A DNA stretch of 64,000 nucleotides, taken from contig JBMNLV010000001.1 of the NCBI GenBank assembly GCA_050953005.1, positions 124,001 to 188,000 on the forward strand, in the 5' to 3' direction. A program made the translations under genes and the position numbers. This document shows positions 51,764 through 60,434 of this stretch, one piece after another. The first letter of the stretch is position 1; each line of letters begins with the position of its first letter. The stretch comes from UBA6115 sp050953005 (GTDB lineage Bacteria > Bacillota > Clostridia > Christensenellales > Aristaeellaceae). The notes below the pieces were generated by a model, which was not told the origin of the DNA, did no database searches, and saw nothing but the letters and a program-made list of their open reading frames with translations.

Positions 51764-52272
51764 GCGCTGTCCTCCTGCCGATTGAATCCTTTTGCGATGG
51801 CCTTCAAGTTCTGATCCAGCTGATTGATTACCTGCCGGGCTGTTGCCAGGGCTTCGACAGAAATTCCCTCAAACAGGCAATCCATGAACAGGCTGCCGCT
51901 TTCACGGTATTTCATTTCAAACATCTCTGCCGCCGGGGTAAGCTTCACCAAGGTTCGGCGCAAGTCACTCCTGTCCTTTTCAAGGGATACCAATCCGGCA
52001 GACTGCAAACGCAACAACAGCTGCTTCATATTTTGATGAGATGTGCCAACTAAACCAGCTACCTGGGAAACAGAGGGGGTGGGCTGTAAAACGCCGGCGC
52101 ATAGCAGGGCAAACCATTGTTTCCATGTCACCTCCTCAAAAACATTGTCACCAACAGTTTGCATGCGGTTTGCGATAGCAGTCAACATGCCAAACAAATA
52201 ATACCGGTCCTCAATGCTGCTCAGGTCAGGAACGATATTTGCTTCCTCCGGCAGCCTCTGATGCCGCTTCAT
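51760..52272 (-). CDS. MarR-family transcriptional regulator
   Basis: 170 residues. Winged helix: VSQVAGLVGTSHQNMKQLLLRLQSAGLVSLEKDRSDLRRTLVKLTP, a textbook MarR DNA-binding domain with wing D-x-R. It probably represses its own operon by binding the palindrome at 52677-52700 and responds to a redox-active or aromatic ligand. Overlaps both neighbours by 4 bases. Confidence 0.92.
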   Translation of the reverse strand: MKRHQRLPEEANIVPDLSSIEDRYYLFGMLTAIANRMQTVGDNVFEEVTWKQWFALLCAGVLQPTPSVSQVAGLVGTSHQNMKQLLLRLQSAGLVSLEKDRSDLRRTLVKLTPAAEMFEMKYRESGSLFMDCLFEGISVEALATARQVINQLDQNLKAIAKGFNRQEDSA

Positions 52273-52661
52273 TGTGCAACTGCGTTCTTAAGCGCTTCCA
52301 AAACCGCAGTTTTGACCACTATGCTGGAGGCGGTAGCTCCGCTGATGCTGTCCACATCCGGACTGTTTGCCTCTACCATCCTGTCGCAAAGCTCTTGGGC
52401 GCCATAGCCGGGCCCATGCCGGTGTTCCAGCAGCTTGACCTGCAGGATACGCCCGTCCTTTACCGAAATCTCAACCTGCGCCTTAACTAAAACTGCAGAT
52501 GCGCTGCCCTGATAGATCCCATCGGGTACACCGGCCATATCCACCAATCCAAAGTCCTGTTCCTCAAGCTTGTTGACCTGCCTTACCATCAATCCGATAA
52601 GGATGATGCCAGCCGCTAACAACAAGATTACAAGCAACATGGCAAACCGTTTCATACTCAC
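52269..52661 (-). CDS. FMN-binding domain protein with membrane anchor
   Basis: 130 residues. N-terminal helix (FAMLLVILLLAAGIILIGLMV) then an FMN_bind domain facing outward: GVPDGIYQGSAS, LLEHRHGPGYG and DSISGATASS. The last is the type of motif where ApbE attaches FMN covalently to Thr or Ser. It would carry electrons across or outside the membrane, perhaps fed by the two reductases of the same operon. AAAGGAG precedes the start. Confidence 0.87.
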   Translation of the reverse strand: MSMKRFAMLLVILLLAAGIILIGLMVRQVNKLEEQDFGLVDMAGVPDGIYQGSASAVLVKAQVEISVKDGRILQVKLLEHRHGPGYGAQELCDRMVEANSPDVDSISGATASSIVVKTAVLEALKNAVAQ

Positions 52662-52676
52662 TGAAACATCTCCTTT

Positions 52677-52700
52677 AATTAGGTAATGTGTTACTTAATT
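52677..52700. promoter_or_regulatory. MarR-type operator
   Basis: AATTAGGTAA-TGTG-TTACTTAATT: two 10-base arms that are inverted repeats with one mismatch, around a 4-base centre. It lies directly downstream of the -10 of the minus-strand promoter and upstream of the FMN-binding gene, an ideal position for repression by the MarR protein of the operon. Confidence 0.75.
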
Positions 52701-52701
52701 G

Positions 52702-52730
52702 AGGATAAGGCAGCAAAGAATGCGTGTCAA
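52702..52730 (-). promoter_or_regulatory. Promoter of the FMN-binding/MarR/reductase operon
   Basis: On the minus strand TTGACA (complement of 52725-52730), 17 bases, TATCCT (complement of 52702-52707). The operator palindrome begins 1 base after the -10, on the downstream side. Confidence 0.75.
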
Positions 52731-52910
52731 GACAAAAAAGCATTAGAAATCAAGCCGAATTGTAAAATTTTCAGAAATGATGTTAAAAATATTCGACATC
52801 CGGGAAGGGAGCATGGTAATCTATGTATGGTATCTTTAACATCGAGTCCAAAAATTTTAACGTCGCGAACGGAAACAAAAGAAGTCTCCATCAAGCGCAA
52901 GGAGGAAAAT

Positions 52911-53351
52911 ATGAACAACCGTACAAAGATAGCCGTTCTTTCAGCCATCTCCAACTTGATTTGGTTCGTCCTGACTTTATTTTGGAACCGTCCCAGGGCA
53001 GCGCCCCTCGATGGCGAGGCGCTGGCCAGGGTGTGGGGCATTTGCTTTCTGGTGATGGTGGCGGGTTTCCTTGTGTTGAACGCGCTCAGCGCAATCCTGA
53101 TCATGTCAAGGGAAAAACGATCCGGCGGGCAGGGCTTTGAAGAAAAAACCGATGAACGTGACCGCCATATCGAGGGCTTTGCAATGAAAGTCTTTAGTGC
53201 GGTATCCTCCCTCTCTTTCCTTGTATCGGCCTTCCTGCTGGCGCTGGGGCTGGGGCTGAACACTTTCTTTTATGCTCTGGCTTTCACGATGCTTCTTTCC
53301 GACCTCGCTATTTGGACGGCCTACATCATCGGATATGAAAGAGGTCTGTAA
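52911..53351 (+). CDS. DUF2178-like membrane protein
   Basis: 146 residues from the ATG at 52911 (AAGGAGG just upstream; the longer frame from 52686 is not plausible). Four hydrophobic helices: about 7-25, 43-63, 92-112, 118-138, with a polar loop KTDERDRHIEGFAMK in the middle. This architecture, followed 2 bases later by a small Xre regulator, is a common Bacillota pair thought to sense and regulate together. Function unknown. Confidence 0.7.
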   Translation: MNNRTKIAVLSAISNLIWFVLTLFWNRPRAAPLDGEALARVWGICFLVMVAGFLVLNALSAILIMSREKRSGGQGFEEKTDERDRHIEGFAMKVFSAVSSLSFLVSAFLLALGLGLNTFFYALAFTMLLSDLAIWTAYIIGYERGL

Positions 53352-53353
53352 TC

Positions 53354-53572
53354 ATGGCAAAGAAAACCCGCATCAACAACAATATTCGTACCCTCCGCTT
53401 CCTGGCCAATGAAATGACCCAGCAACAGCTGGCAGATTTAGTAGGAGTTACCCGCCAGACCATTCTGGCTGTGGAAAACGGCAAATACTCACCTTCGCTG
53501 GAACTGGCGTTTGCCATCGCCAGGGTATTCGGTAAATCCTTGGAAGAGGTATTTTCGTTTGAGAATGAATAA
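53354..53572 (+). CDS. Small Xre-family transcriptional regulator
   Basis: 72 residues, almost entirely a helix-turn-helix: IRTLRFLANEMTQQQLADLV, GVTRQTILAVENGKYSPSL, LAFAIARVFG, ending KSLEEVFSFENE. Belongs to the YozG-like group normally paired with a small membrane protein, as here. Confidence 0.9.
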   Translation: MAKKTRINNNIRTLRFLANEMTQQQLADLVGVTRQTILAVENGKYSPSLELAFAIARVFGKSLEEVFSFENE

Positions 53573-53593
53573 GCGAAAAATGGAGGAAAGATA

Positions 53594-54556
53594 ATGAGTA
53601 GCTTTCATAATGGCTTGCCGGAACGAATGAGTGCTGCCTTGGCAACACGCTATGGCGGCCCGGAAGTCATCAAAATTGTGGAAGTCCCTCTGCCGGTATT
53701 ACATGCAGGCATGGTCATGGTGCGCGTAGCAGCCAGCGCAGTCAACTCCGGGGATGCCAGGACAAGGGGCTTACAAGTGGAAGAACCTATAAAAACACTG
53801 ATACGGCTTGTGTTGGGGTTGCGCAAGCCCCGTCGGCCCATCCTGGGCACCGTGTTCTCAGGTACTGTGGCTGCCATAGGAACAAATGTCACTTCTTTCA
53901 AGGTAGGGGACGCGGTCTTTGGCTCCTCCCCCGGCATGCGCTATGGGTGTCATGCCCAGTATGTCGCTGTCCCTGCTTCAGGCCCTGTAGCCCTTATGCC
54001 TTCATCCATGGGATTTAAAGATGCCGCCGCCCTGCCCTTTGGCGGAAACACTGCCCAATATTTCCTGAAAAAGCATGAGGCAAAGACAGGAGAATCTATT
54101 CTGATCAACGGCGCCACGGGAACCGTAGGCACCATGGCGGTGCAAATCGCCAACATCCTTGGCCTTGAGGTAACCGGGGTTGCCAGCGGCAAAAATAAGA
54201 CGCTGGTGTCGGAACTGGGCGCCAGTCACTTCATTGACTACACCCTGGGCCGCGTCTTTTCACCCGGTGTCAAATATGATTTGGTGATGGACACGGTGGG
54301 CAAGCTGGATAAAGCCCGGGTAAAGGCGGCGCTGAAACCTGGCGGGCGGTTCATCAATGTCTGTGGCAGCGATGTCGCCAGGGAAAACCAACAGCAGGTG
54401 GAGAAACTGGCGCAGTGGTTTAAAGCAGGAAGCATCAGGGCTGTGATCGACAAGGTTCTGCCCATGGAAGAAGCCCGTGAAGCCCATCACATCGTGGATA
54501 CCGGGCATAAACGGGGCAGCGTGATTCTTATGATGGATCAGGAGGAACGCATATGA
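53594..54556 (+). CDS. Medium-chain dehydrogenase/quinone oxidoreductase-like NAD(P)-dependent enzyme
   Basis: 320 residues. GroES-like N-terminal domain (VAASAVNSGDARTRG, GTVFSGTVAAIG, GDAVFG) without the zinc ligands, and a Rossmann domain with ILINGATGTVGTMAVQIA. Probably reduces a quinone or alpha,beta-unsaturated carbonyl. GGAGG upstream. Overlaps the next gene by 4 bases, so the two form a unit. Confidence 0.88.
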   Translation: MSSFHNGLPERMSAALATRYGGPEVIKIVEVPLPVLHAGMVMVRVAASAVNSGDARTRGLQVEEPIKTLIRLVLGLRKPRRPILGTVFSGTVAAIGTNVTSFKVGDAVFGSSPGMRYGCHAQYVAVPASGPVALMPSSMGFKDAAALPFGGNTAQYFLKKHEAKTGESILINGATGTVGTMAVQIANILGLEVTGVASGKNKTLVSELGASHFIDYTLGRVFSPGVKYDLVMDTVGKLDKARVKAALKPGGRFINVCGSDVARENQQQVEKLAQWFKAGSIRAVIDKVLPMEEAREAHHIVDTGHKRGSVILMMDQEERI

Positions 54557-54936
54557 CCCAGGATATAATCCCCATGGACCCCCACCGCGTCCAGCTTTCC
54601 GTGTGCTGGGTGACGCTGATGCTGATCTATCTGCTGGGGGATGTGCTGCGCCTGTACGAAAAAGGCCAGGCCGCCGCCCTCATTGACGGCAAACCCATGA
54701 CCCAGGCCCATCTGTTGATGGCCGCCCTCATGATGGTGATCCCTATTCTGCTGGCCTTGGGAATGGTCTTCCTGCCCCGCGGCTTCGCCAGGTGGATTGG
54801 TATTATCGGCTCCCTCATGCTTTTTATTGTTAATGTATTTGGTGTCGCCAGCTATTCCGGGCTTTTTGACCGGGTACTCATTGGCCTGAGCCTTGCGCTG
54901 AACGCCTTTACCGCCGTGTGGACATGGCTTTGGTAA
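54553..54936 (+). CDS. DUF6326-like four-helix membrane protein
   Basis: 127 residues with four hydrophobic segments (about 15-32, 50-70, 78-98, 102-125). The sequence DVLRLYEKGQAAAL and RGFARWIGIIGSL resembles small membrane proteins annotated DUF6326, from memory only. Coupled to the dehydrogenase upstream. Function unknown. Confidence 0.6.
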   Translation: MTQDIIPMDPHRVQLSVCWVTLMLIYLLGDVLRLYEKGQAAALIDGKPMTQAHLLMAALMMVIPILLALGMVFLPRGFARWIGIIGSLMLFIVNVFGVASYSGLFDRVLIGLSLALNAFTAVWTWLW

Positions 54937-55014
54937 GAAATGAATGTCCAAAATTCCGCAGCATTTCATGCAATAGTTAAAAACAAACTTCATTTGAATA
55001 TTATATTCCTTCCC

Positions 55015-55043
55015 TTGACAAACTAATAAACGTTAGTTATCTT
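55015..55043 (+). promoter_or_regulatory. Promoter of the tetR operon
   Basis: TTGACA (55015-55020), exactly 17 bases, TATCTT (55038-55043). The spacer is filled by the first TetR palindrome. Confidence 0.75.
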
Positions 55044-55068
55044 TAACACAAGACTAACAACCATTAGT
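55021..55068. promoter_or_regulatory. Two TetR-type operators
   Basis: ACTAA-TAAACG-TTAGT at 55022-55037 (extendable by one base pair to 55021-55038) and ACTAA-CAACCA-TTAGT at 55053-55068. Both have the same arms and a 6-base spacer; centres are 31 bases apart, about three helical turns. One lies between -35 and -10, the other between -10 and the start codon. Autorepression by the TetR protein encoded 17 bases later is very likely. Confidence 0.85.
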
Positions 55069-55084
55069 TTGGAGGGAGCGCTTT

Positions 55085-55708
55085 ATGCAATCTACACGAG
55101 ACAGAATTATCAGGCATGCTCTTTTGCAGTTTTCCCGCAAAGGATACCAAGCAGTGAGCGTACAGGAGATCGCCCATGCCGTAGGCATCCGGGCGCCTTC
55201 CTTATACAACCATTTTGACAGCAAACGGGCTATTTTTGACGCTATCATCCATGATATGACAGAAGCATACAGGCAGCAGGCGGCGCAGATCGGCCTTGGC
55301 TGGCAAAGCGGTCGTCAGGATGCGCAAACGTTCGCCGGCATGGATGAAAAGCAACTGTTGACCATGGTCAATAACCTGTTCTCCTGGTTTTTACATGAGC
55401 CGACCATTAGCGGTCTGCGCCGCATGTTGACCCTTTCCCAGTTTGAGGACAGTGAATCAGCTTCCCTGTTGACAAAGTTGTATATGGACGATCCCCTCCA
55501 CTACCAGGAGCAGTTATTTGCCTCCATGCTTCCAGCAGCAAACAGCGCAAGCCATAACTCAAAGGCTATGGCGCTGATTTTTTACGCTCCCATCTACTTC
55601 CTGCTGCTTCGCTGCGACCGGGAGCCGGAGTACGAAGCCGAGGCGCGGGGCATGCTGGCTGATCATGTGCGCAATTTCTGCATGATATGGACCAAACAGA
55701 AAGGATAA
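55085..55708 (+). CDS. TetR-family transcriptional regulator
   Basis: 207 residues. N-terminal domain RDRIIRHALLQFSRKGYQAVSVQEIAHAVGI and RAPSLYNHFDSKRAIFDAII is a standard TetR helix-turn-helix. The rest is a helical ligand domain. GGAGGGAG precedes the ATG. It probably represses itself and the hydrolase gene 4 bases downstream. Confidence 0.93.
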   Translation: MQSTRDRIIRHALLQFSRKGYQAVSVQEIAHAVGIRAPSLYNHFDSKRAIFDAIIHDMTEAYRQQAAQIGLGWQSGRQDAQTFAGMDEKQLLTMVNNLFSWFLHEPTISGLRRMLTLSQFEDSESASLLTKLYMDDPLHYQEQLFASMLPAANSASHNSKAMALIFYAPIYFLLLRCDREPEYEAEARGMLADHVRNFCMIWTKQKG

Positions 55709-55711
55709 GAA

Positions 55712-56641
55712 ATGAAAAGAAAGAGACGCCGTATGGTACCGTTTGTTGCTATAGGGCTGGTTATACTGGCTGGCATATGGATTTTAATACAAGGGATTAC
55801 CCTGCAGGATGCGCTGAGGAAAGCGGAAGCCAGGCTGACATCCTATGGGGCACAGGCTGTGGCTTTGCCCCAGGGGCAGATCAGCTATGTGGACAAGGGG
55901 GAAGGACCGGTAATTCTGGTCTCCCATGGCATCAGCGGTGGATTTGACCAGGCTTATGACGCTGTAAAGGGAAAAGAAAACAAATACAGGCTGTTGGCTC
56001 CTTCCCGCTTTGGCTATCCGGGCAGCCTCATGCCGGAGAATGCCAGCGTCAAGGCGCAGGCGACCGCCTTCGCCCAGCTGCTGGACGCGCTGGACATAGA
56101 GCAGGCCTATGTGCTGGGCACCTCCGCCGGCGGCACGCCGGCCATTCGCTTTGCACTGGATTATCCGGAGCGCTGCAAGGGCCTCATCCTGTATTCCTCA
56201 GCCATGCCGGAGACAAGCCCACCGCAAACGTTCAGTACCTGGCAGGGGCCTCCGGCATTTACGCTGAACGATTTTGTGATGTGGACCTTCCGGGGGTTGT
56301 TTTCACCCTTGATGGGCATGGAACCGGACACGGTGAACGGCATGCTGCCCCTGTATCTGCGCACGGACGGCATACGGCTGGACGCGCAGGTGACCAACCC
56401 GGATATGGCCAAAAATTTTATAGACTACCCTATTGAAGAGATTGCCTGCCCGGTGCTGATCATCGGCGCCAAGGATGACAAGCTGGTGGATGCGTCCGCC
56501 ATGGAACAGGCAGCGCCCCGGTTTCAAAACCACCAATTGCTGCTGTTCGAAAGTGGAGGGCATTTGATGCAGGGACATGGGCACGAGGTGGAAGCCGCTT
56601 TGGATCAGTTTATCTTGGACATTGAACAAACGGTGAACTGA
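55712..56641 (+). CDS. Membrane-anchored alpha/beta hydrolase, TetR-controlled
   Basis: 309 residues. N-terminal helix (MVPFVAIGLVILAGIWILI), then an alpha/beta hydrolase: ISYVDKGEGPVILVSHGISG, nucleophile Ser in LGTSAGGTPA, Asp in IIGAKDDKL, His in SGGHLMQGHG. All catalytic residues are present. Translationally close to tetR, so its substrate may be related to the TetR ligand. Similar in layout to the hydrolase at 49.4 kb but not a close copy. Confidence 0.88.
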   Translation: MKRKRRRMVPFVAIGLVILAGIWILIQGITLQDALRKAEARLTSYGAQAVALPQGQISYVDKGEGPVILVSHGISGGFDQAYDAVKGKENKYRLLAPSRFGYPGSLMPENASVKAQATAFAQLLDALDIEQAYVLGTSAGGTPAIRFALDYPERCKGLILYSSAMPETSPPQTFSTWQGPPAFTLNDFVMWTFRGLFSPLMGMEPDTVNGMLPLYLRTDGIRLDAQVTNPDMAKNFIDYPIEEIACPVLIIGAKDDKLVDASAMEQAAPRFQNHQLLLFESGGHLMQGHGHEVEAALDQFILDIEQTVN

Positions 56642-56720
56642 GATTTTACATCAAGCGAACACAAGCGTTACTATACTTGGTTATATTAATATATATGTGA
56701 TTGTAAAGAGGGGTGGATGT

Positions 56721-57491
56721 GTGGTTTGCTATTTCAGCGGAACCGGTAACAGCAAATTGGTTGCAGAAAAGCTGGCTGTCTTGATGAAACAAAAGCTTCA
56801 TAACATAGAGCAGGGGGCACCACTCGGCCTACAGGAACGGGACGCATTGATTTTGGTAGCGCCTCTGTACTTCTGGACTCTGCCTCATTTAGTCTTGTCG
56901 TATTTAGCGCAACACCAGGAGCTCAACCAAAAAGAGCTGCACGCAGTAATGACCTGTGGCGGGGCCATGGGCGCGGGAGCTTCACTGATCACGAAACAGC
57001 TGCGCCTCTTAGGTTTTAAGCGGGTGTATGTGCATGCCCTCATCATGACCACCAACTATATTCCCCTGCATAAGGTGCAAAGCCCGGATGCAGCTGCAAA
57101 GGCCATCCGGGCCGCATTGGATAAGCTTCCGGAGATTGCATCGGATATCCGGCAGAAAAGCGGCGCCCATACTTCTTCATTTTTGGAATGGGATTTGCCC
57201 ATTTCCCAGCGAATGTATGACAAAGCGCGCCACACCCGGCATTTTTACGCTACCCCCCGGTGCGTCAGCTGCGGGCTGTGTGAAAGAGAATGTCCAAGCC
57301 AGGCGATCCACCTACTGAACGGTTACCCCAAATGGATCAAACCGCAGTGCACCCTTTGCCTGCGCTGCGTGCATCGTTGCCCATCAGCCGCCATTGAATA
57401 CGGCAAAGGCACTGTGGGCAAGGAGCGTTACCGCCCTGAGAGATTTCTTCCGGATATTGTACACATTAATTCAAGTCAGAAAGAGGGATAA
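56721..57491 (+). CDS. EFR1-type flavodoxin-ferredoxin fusion
   Basis: 256 residues from GTG at 56721 (VVCYFSGTGNS), the natural flavodoxin start with AGAGGGG about 6 bases upstream; an in-frame GTG 8 codons earlier is possible. Flavodoxin domain 1-160 with FSGTGNSK and TCGGAMGAG. C-terminal 2x[4Fe-4S] ferredoxin: CVSCGLCERECPSQAIHL and CTLCLRCVHRCPSAAIEYG, eight cysteines. Transfers electrons between pyridine or flavin donors and low-potential acceptors. Confidence 0.92.
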   Translation: MVCYFSGTGNSKLVAEKLAVLMKQKLHNIEQGAPLGLQERDALILVAPLYFWTLPHLVLSYLAQHQELNQKELHAVMTCGGAMGAGASLITKQLRLLGFKRVYVHALIMTTNYIPLHKVQSPDAAAKAIRAALDKLPEIASDIRQKSGAHTSSFLEWDLPISQRMYDKARHTRHFYATPRCVSCGLCERECPSQAIHLLNGYPKWIKPQCTLCLRCVHRCPSAAIEYGKGTVGKERYRPERFLPDIVHINSSQKEG

Positions 57492-57511
57492 ACATACGCA
57501 CCATCAACTAC

Positions 57512-58609
57512 TTGTTTTTAATCGTTGCGGTTCTTATCATTTTTGGCTTGCGCAGCCTTAGAAAGCGCAAACTCATTCAAAGGAAATGGCAGCGCAGAAC
57601 GATTCAAATACTGGGGTGGACGGTTACCCTGCCGCTACTGCTGGCGGTGATACTTTTCCCTTCTTATCCGCCCATTCCGGCGACAGGCCCTTATGCCTAC
57701 CGGGTGCAGACCATCCAGTTTACCCAGCCTGACCGTAAAGATCCCTACCACCCTGATCAAAGCCGCACGCTGGTGATTGACTATTACCACCCGGTTTCTG
57801 ACCAGTTGGCCCGCCATTCTGTCCCGTTGATTATTTTTTCCCATGGCGGAATCAGCTCCAAAACGGGCAATGTTTCTTTGTTTTCGGAGCTGGCCAGCCA
57901 TGGCTATGCTGTGGCCAGCCTGGATCATCCTTATCAAGCGCTGTTTACAACCATCAACGGCCGCAAGGTATGGATGGACGGCAGATATTTCCGTGAACTA
58001 ACGGGAGAAAACTCTCGCCGGGACATTGAGAACTCCTTTGAGTGCTTCCAACGCTGGATGGACATCCGTATTCAGGACATGGATGCCGCCATCCATTATC
58101 TGACAGACAGGGCAACGCAGGGAGAAAAAGCATTTGCGATCATCAACCCGGAGGCTATTGCTGCAGCAGGACACTCCCTGGGCGGCAGCGCTGCCCTGGG
58201 CGCAGCCCGCCTGCGGCCCGACATCAAGGCGGTACTGGTCTTGGAGTCTCCCTACCTGGCAGATATTGCCGGCATTTCGGACGGGGATTTTACCTGGAAC
58301 CAGGCGCCGTATGAGGCGGCAATTTTAAACATCTACAGTGATTCCGGCATGCCCCTGGTAGAAAAGGACCACAAATACGCACAAAACAAAAAACACCTGG
58401 TGCATCATGACAAGCTGGATTATTTGTACATCCAGGGCGCCAACCACTTTACCCTTACAGACCTGGTTTTAGACTCTCCCCTGATGTGTAGATTGATTGG
58501 CGGCAATTATCATACAGCAGGTGAGGACAGCCTCAAGCAAATCAATCGGGCAGCCCTTGCGTTCTTTGACAGGAGCTTAAAGAAACAGCCTTCAGCCGTC
58601 CTTCCCTGA
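57512..58609 (+). CDS. Alpha/beta hydrolase, PAF-acetylhydrolase-like
   Basis: 365 residues as written from a TTG. The N-terminus has two hydrophobic stretches (FLIVAVLIIFGL and ILGWTVTLPLLLAVILF). Catalytic Ser in AAGHSLGGSAALGAARL, then IYSDSG and a His in GANHFTLTDL. The start is uncertain: no ATG is available. The frame is open upstream through ATA at 57494 (IRTINYLF...), which has AGAGGG about 7 bases before it, whereas the TTG has no ribosome site. Either a rare start codon or a mutated ATG is used. Confidence 0.8.
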   Translation: MFLIVAVLIIFGLRSLRKRKLIQRKWQRRTIQILGWTVTLPLLLAVILFPSYPPIPATGPYAYRVQTIQFTQPDRKDPYHPDQSRTLVIDYYHPVSDQLARHSVPLIIFSHGGISSKTGNVSLFSELASHGYAVASLDHPYQALFTTINGRKVWMDGRYFRELTGENSRRDIENSFECFQRWMDIRIQDMDAAIHYLTDRATQGEKAFAIINPEAIAAAGHSLGGSAALGAARLRPDIKAVLVLESPYLADIAGISDGDFTWNQAPYEAAILNIYSDSGMPLVEKDHKYAQNKKHLVHHDKLDYLYIQGANHFTLTDLVLDSPLMCRLIGGNYHTAGEDSLKQINRAALAFFDRSLKKQPSAVLP

Positions 58610-58786
58610 ATGATTTCTGTCATTTGCGTTTCAACACGAAAATCAAACGAAAGGATTCCTCCTCAACTTCCCACATAATTTTACATAGATTTGAACACCG
58701 CTTTACATTCCGCTGCCAACAGGCAGACTGGCTTTGTGTTACGCTAAAAGGGGCGTTATGGACTTATAAAACGCCTGGAGGGAAAC

Positions 58787-60418
58787 ATGAATTTACCTGG
58801 GATTCGTTCAAACAAAAAATGGCGCCTGGCTTTCATGCTGTTGTTGGCTTCGCTGCTGCTCCTCAGCGCGTGCTCACCAAAGAAAACGGACAGCAGTGAT
58901 GGAAAGCCTTCCCTGGGGGAAGCCTCGTATCCGGTTACTTTGCGCATCGTTTCAGGCTCTGAAAATAAGGAGCTGGAGCCTTTGCTTTCACGCTTTGCCA
59001 GGGAAAACCGCATTGCGCTGGATATGAAATACCAGGGGTCTGTGGAGATTTCGAGAATTTTAGGGCGGGACCAGGTGCCCTATGACGCTGTCTGGCCGGC
59101 CAGCAGCATGTGGATTTCCATCGGGGACATCAAGCACCGGGTCAAGTATACAGAGTCCATTTCCATCACGCCGGTCGTGTTCGGTATCCGGAAATCCCTG
59201 GCCGAAGAGCTGGGCTTTGTAGGCAAGCAGGTGTCCGTCAGGGACATTCTTGCCCAAATTCAAAACGGAAAGCTGTCCTTCTGTATGACCAGCGCTACCC
59301 AATCCAACTCCGGTTGTTCCGCCTACATCGGCTTTCTGTATGCGCTGCTGGACAACCCTGAAATTATCACTTCAGAGAGCCTTCAGCAGGATGGGCTCAG
59401 GGCCGATATCCAAGCCCTGCTCAAGGGGGTGGACCGTTCTTCCGGCAGCAGTGAATGGCTTAAAACCCTGTTTTTGCAAGGGAATTTTGATGCCATGGTC
59501 AACTATGAAAGCCTGATTCTCAGCACCAATGAGGAGCTTATAAAACAGGGACGGGAGCCCCTGTACCTGGTATATCCCTACGACGGCCTTTCTATTTCCG
59601 ATGCGCCCCTGGGTTATGTGGATCAGGGTGACAAGAAGAAAGAGGAAGCCTTTCTGAAGCTCAGGGATTTCCTAATGTCAAGCAATATCCAGAAAGAAAT
59701 CCAACGCTATGGCCGGCGTACAGGATATGTGGGCATCCTGCCTGAGAACTTGGATGTTTGGCGCAAGGAATGGGGTGCTGACACCCAGAGCATCCTCTCC
59801 CCTATCCGCATGCCCGACAGTGAGGTGCTCTGGGAAGCTCTTGACCTGTATCAGACCCAGTTCCGCAAGCCCTCCCTGACAGCCTACGTGCTGGACTTTT
59901 CCGGTTCCATGTTCGGGGAGCCCAGCCGGAAGCTAAAGGATGCCATGGGTGAAATCCTGCTGCAGCAGCGGGCAAGCAAGAACCTGCTGCAGGCCTCCCA
60001 GCAGGAAGAAAATATCGTGATCCTATTTAGCAGTGAGGTCATCAGCATCAATACGGAAACAGGTAATCAGGACATTGAAAAACTCTACCCTGTGGTGGAA
60101 AAAGAGAAGCCTGACGGCGGAACCGCCATGTTTGAAGCGCTTGACCAAGCCCTTCAAATTATGGCAGGCTATGATCTTCAGGCTTATACCCCAGCCATAA
60201 TCCTCATGACGGACGGCCAGGCCAACGGCAATATGCGGCTGGATGACTTCTTGAAGGCCTACGCCAGATATGGACAGGATATCCCGGTATTTTGTATTTC
60301 CTTCGGCAATGCGGATGTAGATGCTTTGAACAGCCTGGCGGAACGGACCCATGCCCGGGTGTTCGACGGTGACAAAGACCTGATTGATGCCTTTAGAAAG
60401 GCCAAGGGCTATAACTGA
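58787..60418 (+). CDS. Lipoprotein with solute-binding-like and von Willebrand A domains
   Basis: 543 residues. Signal peptide with lipobox LSAC (Cys29). Residues ~48-350 look like an extracellular solute-binding domain (LRIVSGSENKELEPLLSRFA, TSATQSNSGCSAYIGFLYA). Residues ~362-540 are a VWA domain with intact MIDAS: VLDFSGSMFG (370-375 Asp-x-Ser-x-Ser region), a later Thr in GGTAMFEAL and Asp in LMTDGQANG. So it is a metal-dependent adhesion or scaffold protein on the outside of the membrane. First of a four-gene cluster with XpaC, a second binding-like protein and TelA. Confidence 0.87.
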   Translation: MNLPGIRSNKKWRLAFMLLLASLLLLSACSPKKTDSSDGKPSLGEASYPVTLRIVSGSENKELEPLLSRFARENRIALDMKYQGSVEISRILGRDQVPYDAVWPASSMWISIGDIKHRVKYTESISITPVVFGIRKSLAEELGFVGKQVSVRDILAQIQNGKLSFCMTSATQSNSGCSAYIGFLYALLDNPEIITSESLQQDGLRADIQALLKGVDRSSGSSEWLKTLFLQGNFDAMVNYESLILSTNEELIKQGREPLYLVYPYDGLSISDAPLGYVDQGDKKKEEAFLKLRDFLMSSNIQKEIQRYGRRTGYVGILPENLDVWRKEWGADTQSILSPIRMPDSEVLWEALDLYQTQFRKPSLTAYVLDFSGSMFGEPSRKLKDAMGEILLQQRASKNLLQASQQEENIVILFSSEVISINTETGNQDIEKLYPVVEKEKPDGGTAMFEALDQALQIMAGYDLQAYTPAIILMTDGQANGNMRLDDFLKAYARYGQDIPVFCISFGNADVDALNSLAERTHARVFDGDKDLIDAFRKAKGYN

Positions 60419-60434
60419 TGGCAGGAGCATAGAA

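Noticed and set aside
52686..52910. 75-residue N-terminal extension of the DUF2178-like protein
   Set aside because: It would begin inside the MarR operator, and AAGGAGG immediately precedes the later ATG at 52911.
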